64,000 nucleotides of DNA, from positions 186,001 to 250,000 of the forward strand of contig NZ_BJOU01000002.1 of NCBI RefSeq assembly GCF_009932435.1, written 5' to 3'. Every line of letters begins with the position of its first letter. The first letter of the stretch is position 1. Source of the stretch: Gordonia crocea (GTDB lineage Bacteria; Actinomycetota; Actinomycetes; Mycobacteriales; Mycobacteriaceae). The notes beneath the pieces were generated by a model that saw only the letters and a program-made list of their open reading frames with translations, did not search any database and was not told where the DNA came from. The position numbers were made by a program, and so were the translations under genes. Positions 63,403 to 64,000 of this stretch are shown in pieces.

Positions 63403-64000
63403 CTACGCGAGCGTGGCGATACGCGCGGCCACACCGTCGAGGATGAGGTCCAGGCCGAATCGCAGCTCGTCGGTGAAGAAGTCCTCACCGTCGTCGTCGA
63501 GGTAGTCCGATGCCACTGCGCGCGTCAGGTTGGGAAACCGCGCCGCGTCGATCACCCCGCCCAGGACCGCCATGTAGTGGTCCGCGTTCGATGTCGCGGT
63601 GGCGTCGAAGGCGCCCATCTCGGCCGACATCCGCACATGGTTGCGGGTGAAACCGGAGATCAGGAGCAGCGTCGACATCCGCTCGGAATCGGGGAGGCCG
63701 GTGCCGTCGAAGGCGGCGATGCCCAGGTCGGTCCACCGCAGTGACTGGGGGCCGGCGGGCGGGCGGACCATCGGCAGGGCGGCGACCCACGGATGGGCGA
63801 CCATCCGCTCGACGACTGCCATCGTCCACGCGGTGATCCGGTCCCGCCAGTCGTCGCGACCGTCGAGGAGACCCGGGTTCGGGGTGCCGTAGGCGTCGTC
63901 GAACATGATCTCGTAGACGTCCTCCTTGGCCTCCACATAGCGGTAGAGCGACATGGGGGTCACCCCGAGGCCGTCGGCGATGGCTTTCATCGACACGGCG
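63403..64000 (-). CDS. TetR-family regulator, 5' end outside the window
   Basis: The C-terminal 198 or so residues of a TetR repressor. The visible frame begins mid-helix-turn-helix (MKAIADGLGVTPMSLYRYVEAK) and so lacks roughly the first 20-30 residues, encoded beyond base 64000. The C-terminal domain resembles TetR_C11-type regulators (WTMAVVERMVAHPW... MGAFDATATSNADHY). It is not clear which neighbour it controls; the gene it diverges from lies outside the window. Confidence 0.85.
   Translation of the reverse strand, partial: AVSMKAIADGLGVTPMSLYRYVEAKEDVYEIMFDDAYGTPNPGLLDGRDDWRDRITAWTMAVVERMVAHPWVAALPMVRPPAGPQSLRWTDLGIAAFDGTGLPDSERMSTLLLISGFTRNHVRMSAEMGAFDATATSNADHYMAVLGGVIDAARFPNLTRAVASDYLDDDGEDFFTDELRFGLDLILDGVAARIATLA

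Overview
The window is about 64 kb of high-GC actinobacterial chromosome. The gene content points to a mycolic-acid-producing member of the Mycobacteriales. It has fabD-acpM-kasA-accD6 beside a MabR-type regulator and aceE, a glnA2-glnE pair, PtpA, AhpE, DUF3145 and DUF3052 proteins, a mycothiol-dependent-type isomerase family protein and an Mce-associated protein. Block order follows the Mycobacterium tuberculosis order from memory (glyS ... dgt-dnaG ... accD6-kas-acpM-fabD-mabR-aceE-Rv2240c/2239c-ahpE-tRNA-Val ... cobD/SURF1/ptpA/cobC/NIF3/Zn-ribbon/phosphatase ... panB ... glnA2-glnE), with many insertions and losses. A Gordonia-like organism fits best, but this is inference and no phylogeny was run. 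There is no prophage, CRISPR array, insertion sequence or replication origin.

Layout. 1-7720: truncated glyS, a macrodomain hydrolase, a VOC protein, a cold-shock protein overlapping dgt, dnaG and two exported proteins, one an HNH-nuclease-like lipoprotein. 7800-9660: an unrecognised gene and a decayed ABC exporter, each next to an IdeR/DtxR-like palindrome. 9734-16102: a TetR regulator, a small membrane protein, an aminotransferase whose 3' end overlaps a CAT-anticodon tRNA, an FBP zinc-finger protein, a flavin monooxygenase, a ThrE-type exporter and tRNA-Asn. 16176-22491: a lipid-catabolism set (GntR regulator, acyl-CoA dehydrogenase, Mce-associated protein, enoyl-CoA hydratase, acyl-CoA synthetase, NDMA-type alcohol dehydrogenase) with two strong palindromic operators, one an exact match to the KstR pattern. 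22627-26556: poorly characterised membrane and soluble proteins.

26656-35012: the minus-strand FAS-II/mycolate operon (fabD, acpM, a single kas, accD6), preceded by mabR and aceE; the fabD promoter region carries two inverted repeats. 35236-37739: tandem lipoprotein paralogues, DUF3052, ahpE and tRNA-Val. 37779-40659: a region of decay with a TetR gene, a twice-frameshifted lipase, an aldehyde dehydrogenase scrap and an intact esterase. 40720-49668: a secreted GH1 protein, then the cobD/SURF1/ptpA/cobC/NIF3/Zn-ribbon/phosphatase block. 49702-51585: RNase P RNA followed by an RNB-domain nuclease. 51656-54466: two tandem membrane-anchored trypsin-like proteases. 54467-64000: pip, panB, a seven-copy 25-bp tandem repeat with a GlnR-like box, glnA2, glnE, an EEP-family protein, heme oxygenase behind an IdeR-like box, a lipoprotein FKBP and a truncated TetR gene.

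The clearest themes are iron (three IdeR-like sites, heme oxygenase, a decayed exporter), lipid metabolism (FAS-II and a fatty-acid or steroid catabolic set) and nitrogen (GlnR-like box, glnA2, glnE). I did not find a coherent, wholly new system. The most novel items are the two intergenic tandem-repeat arrays, the unrecognised gene at 7852 with its iron-type box, and the tandem membrane-anchored proteases.
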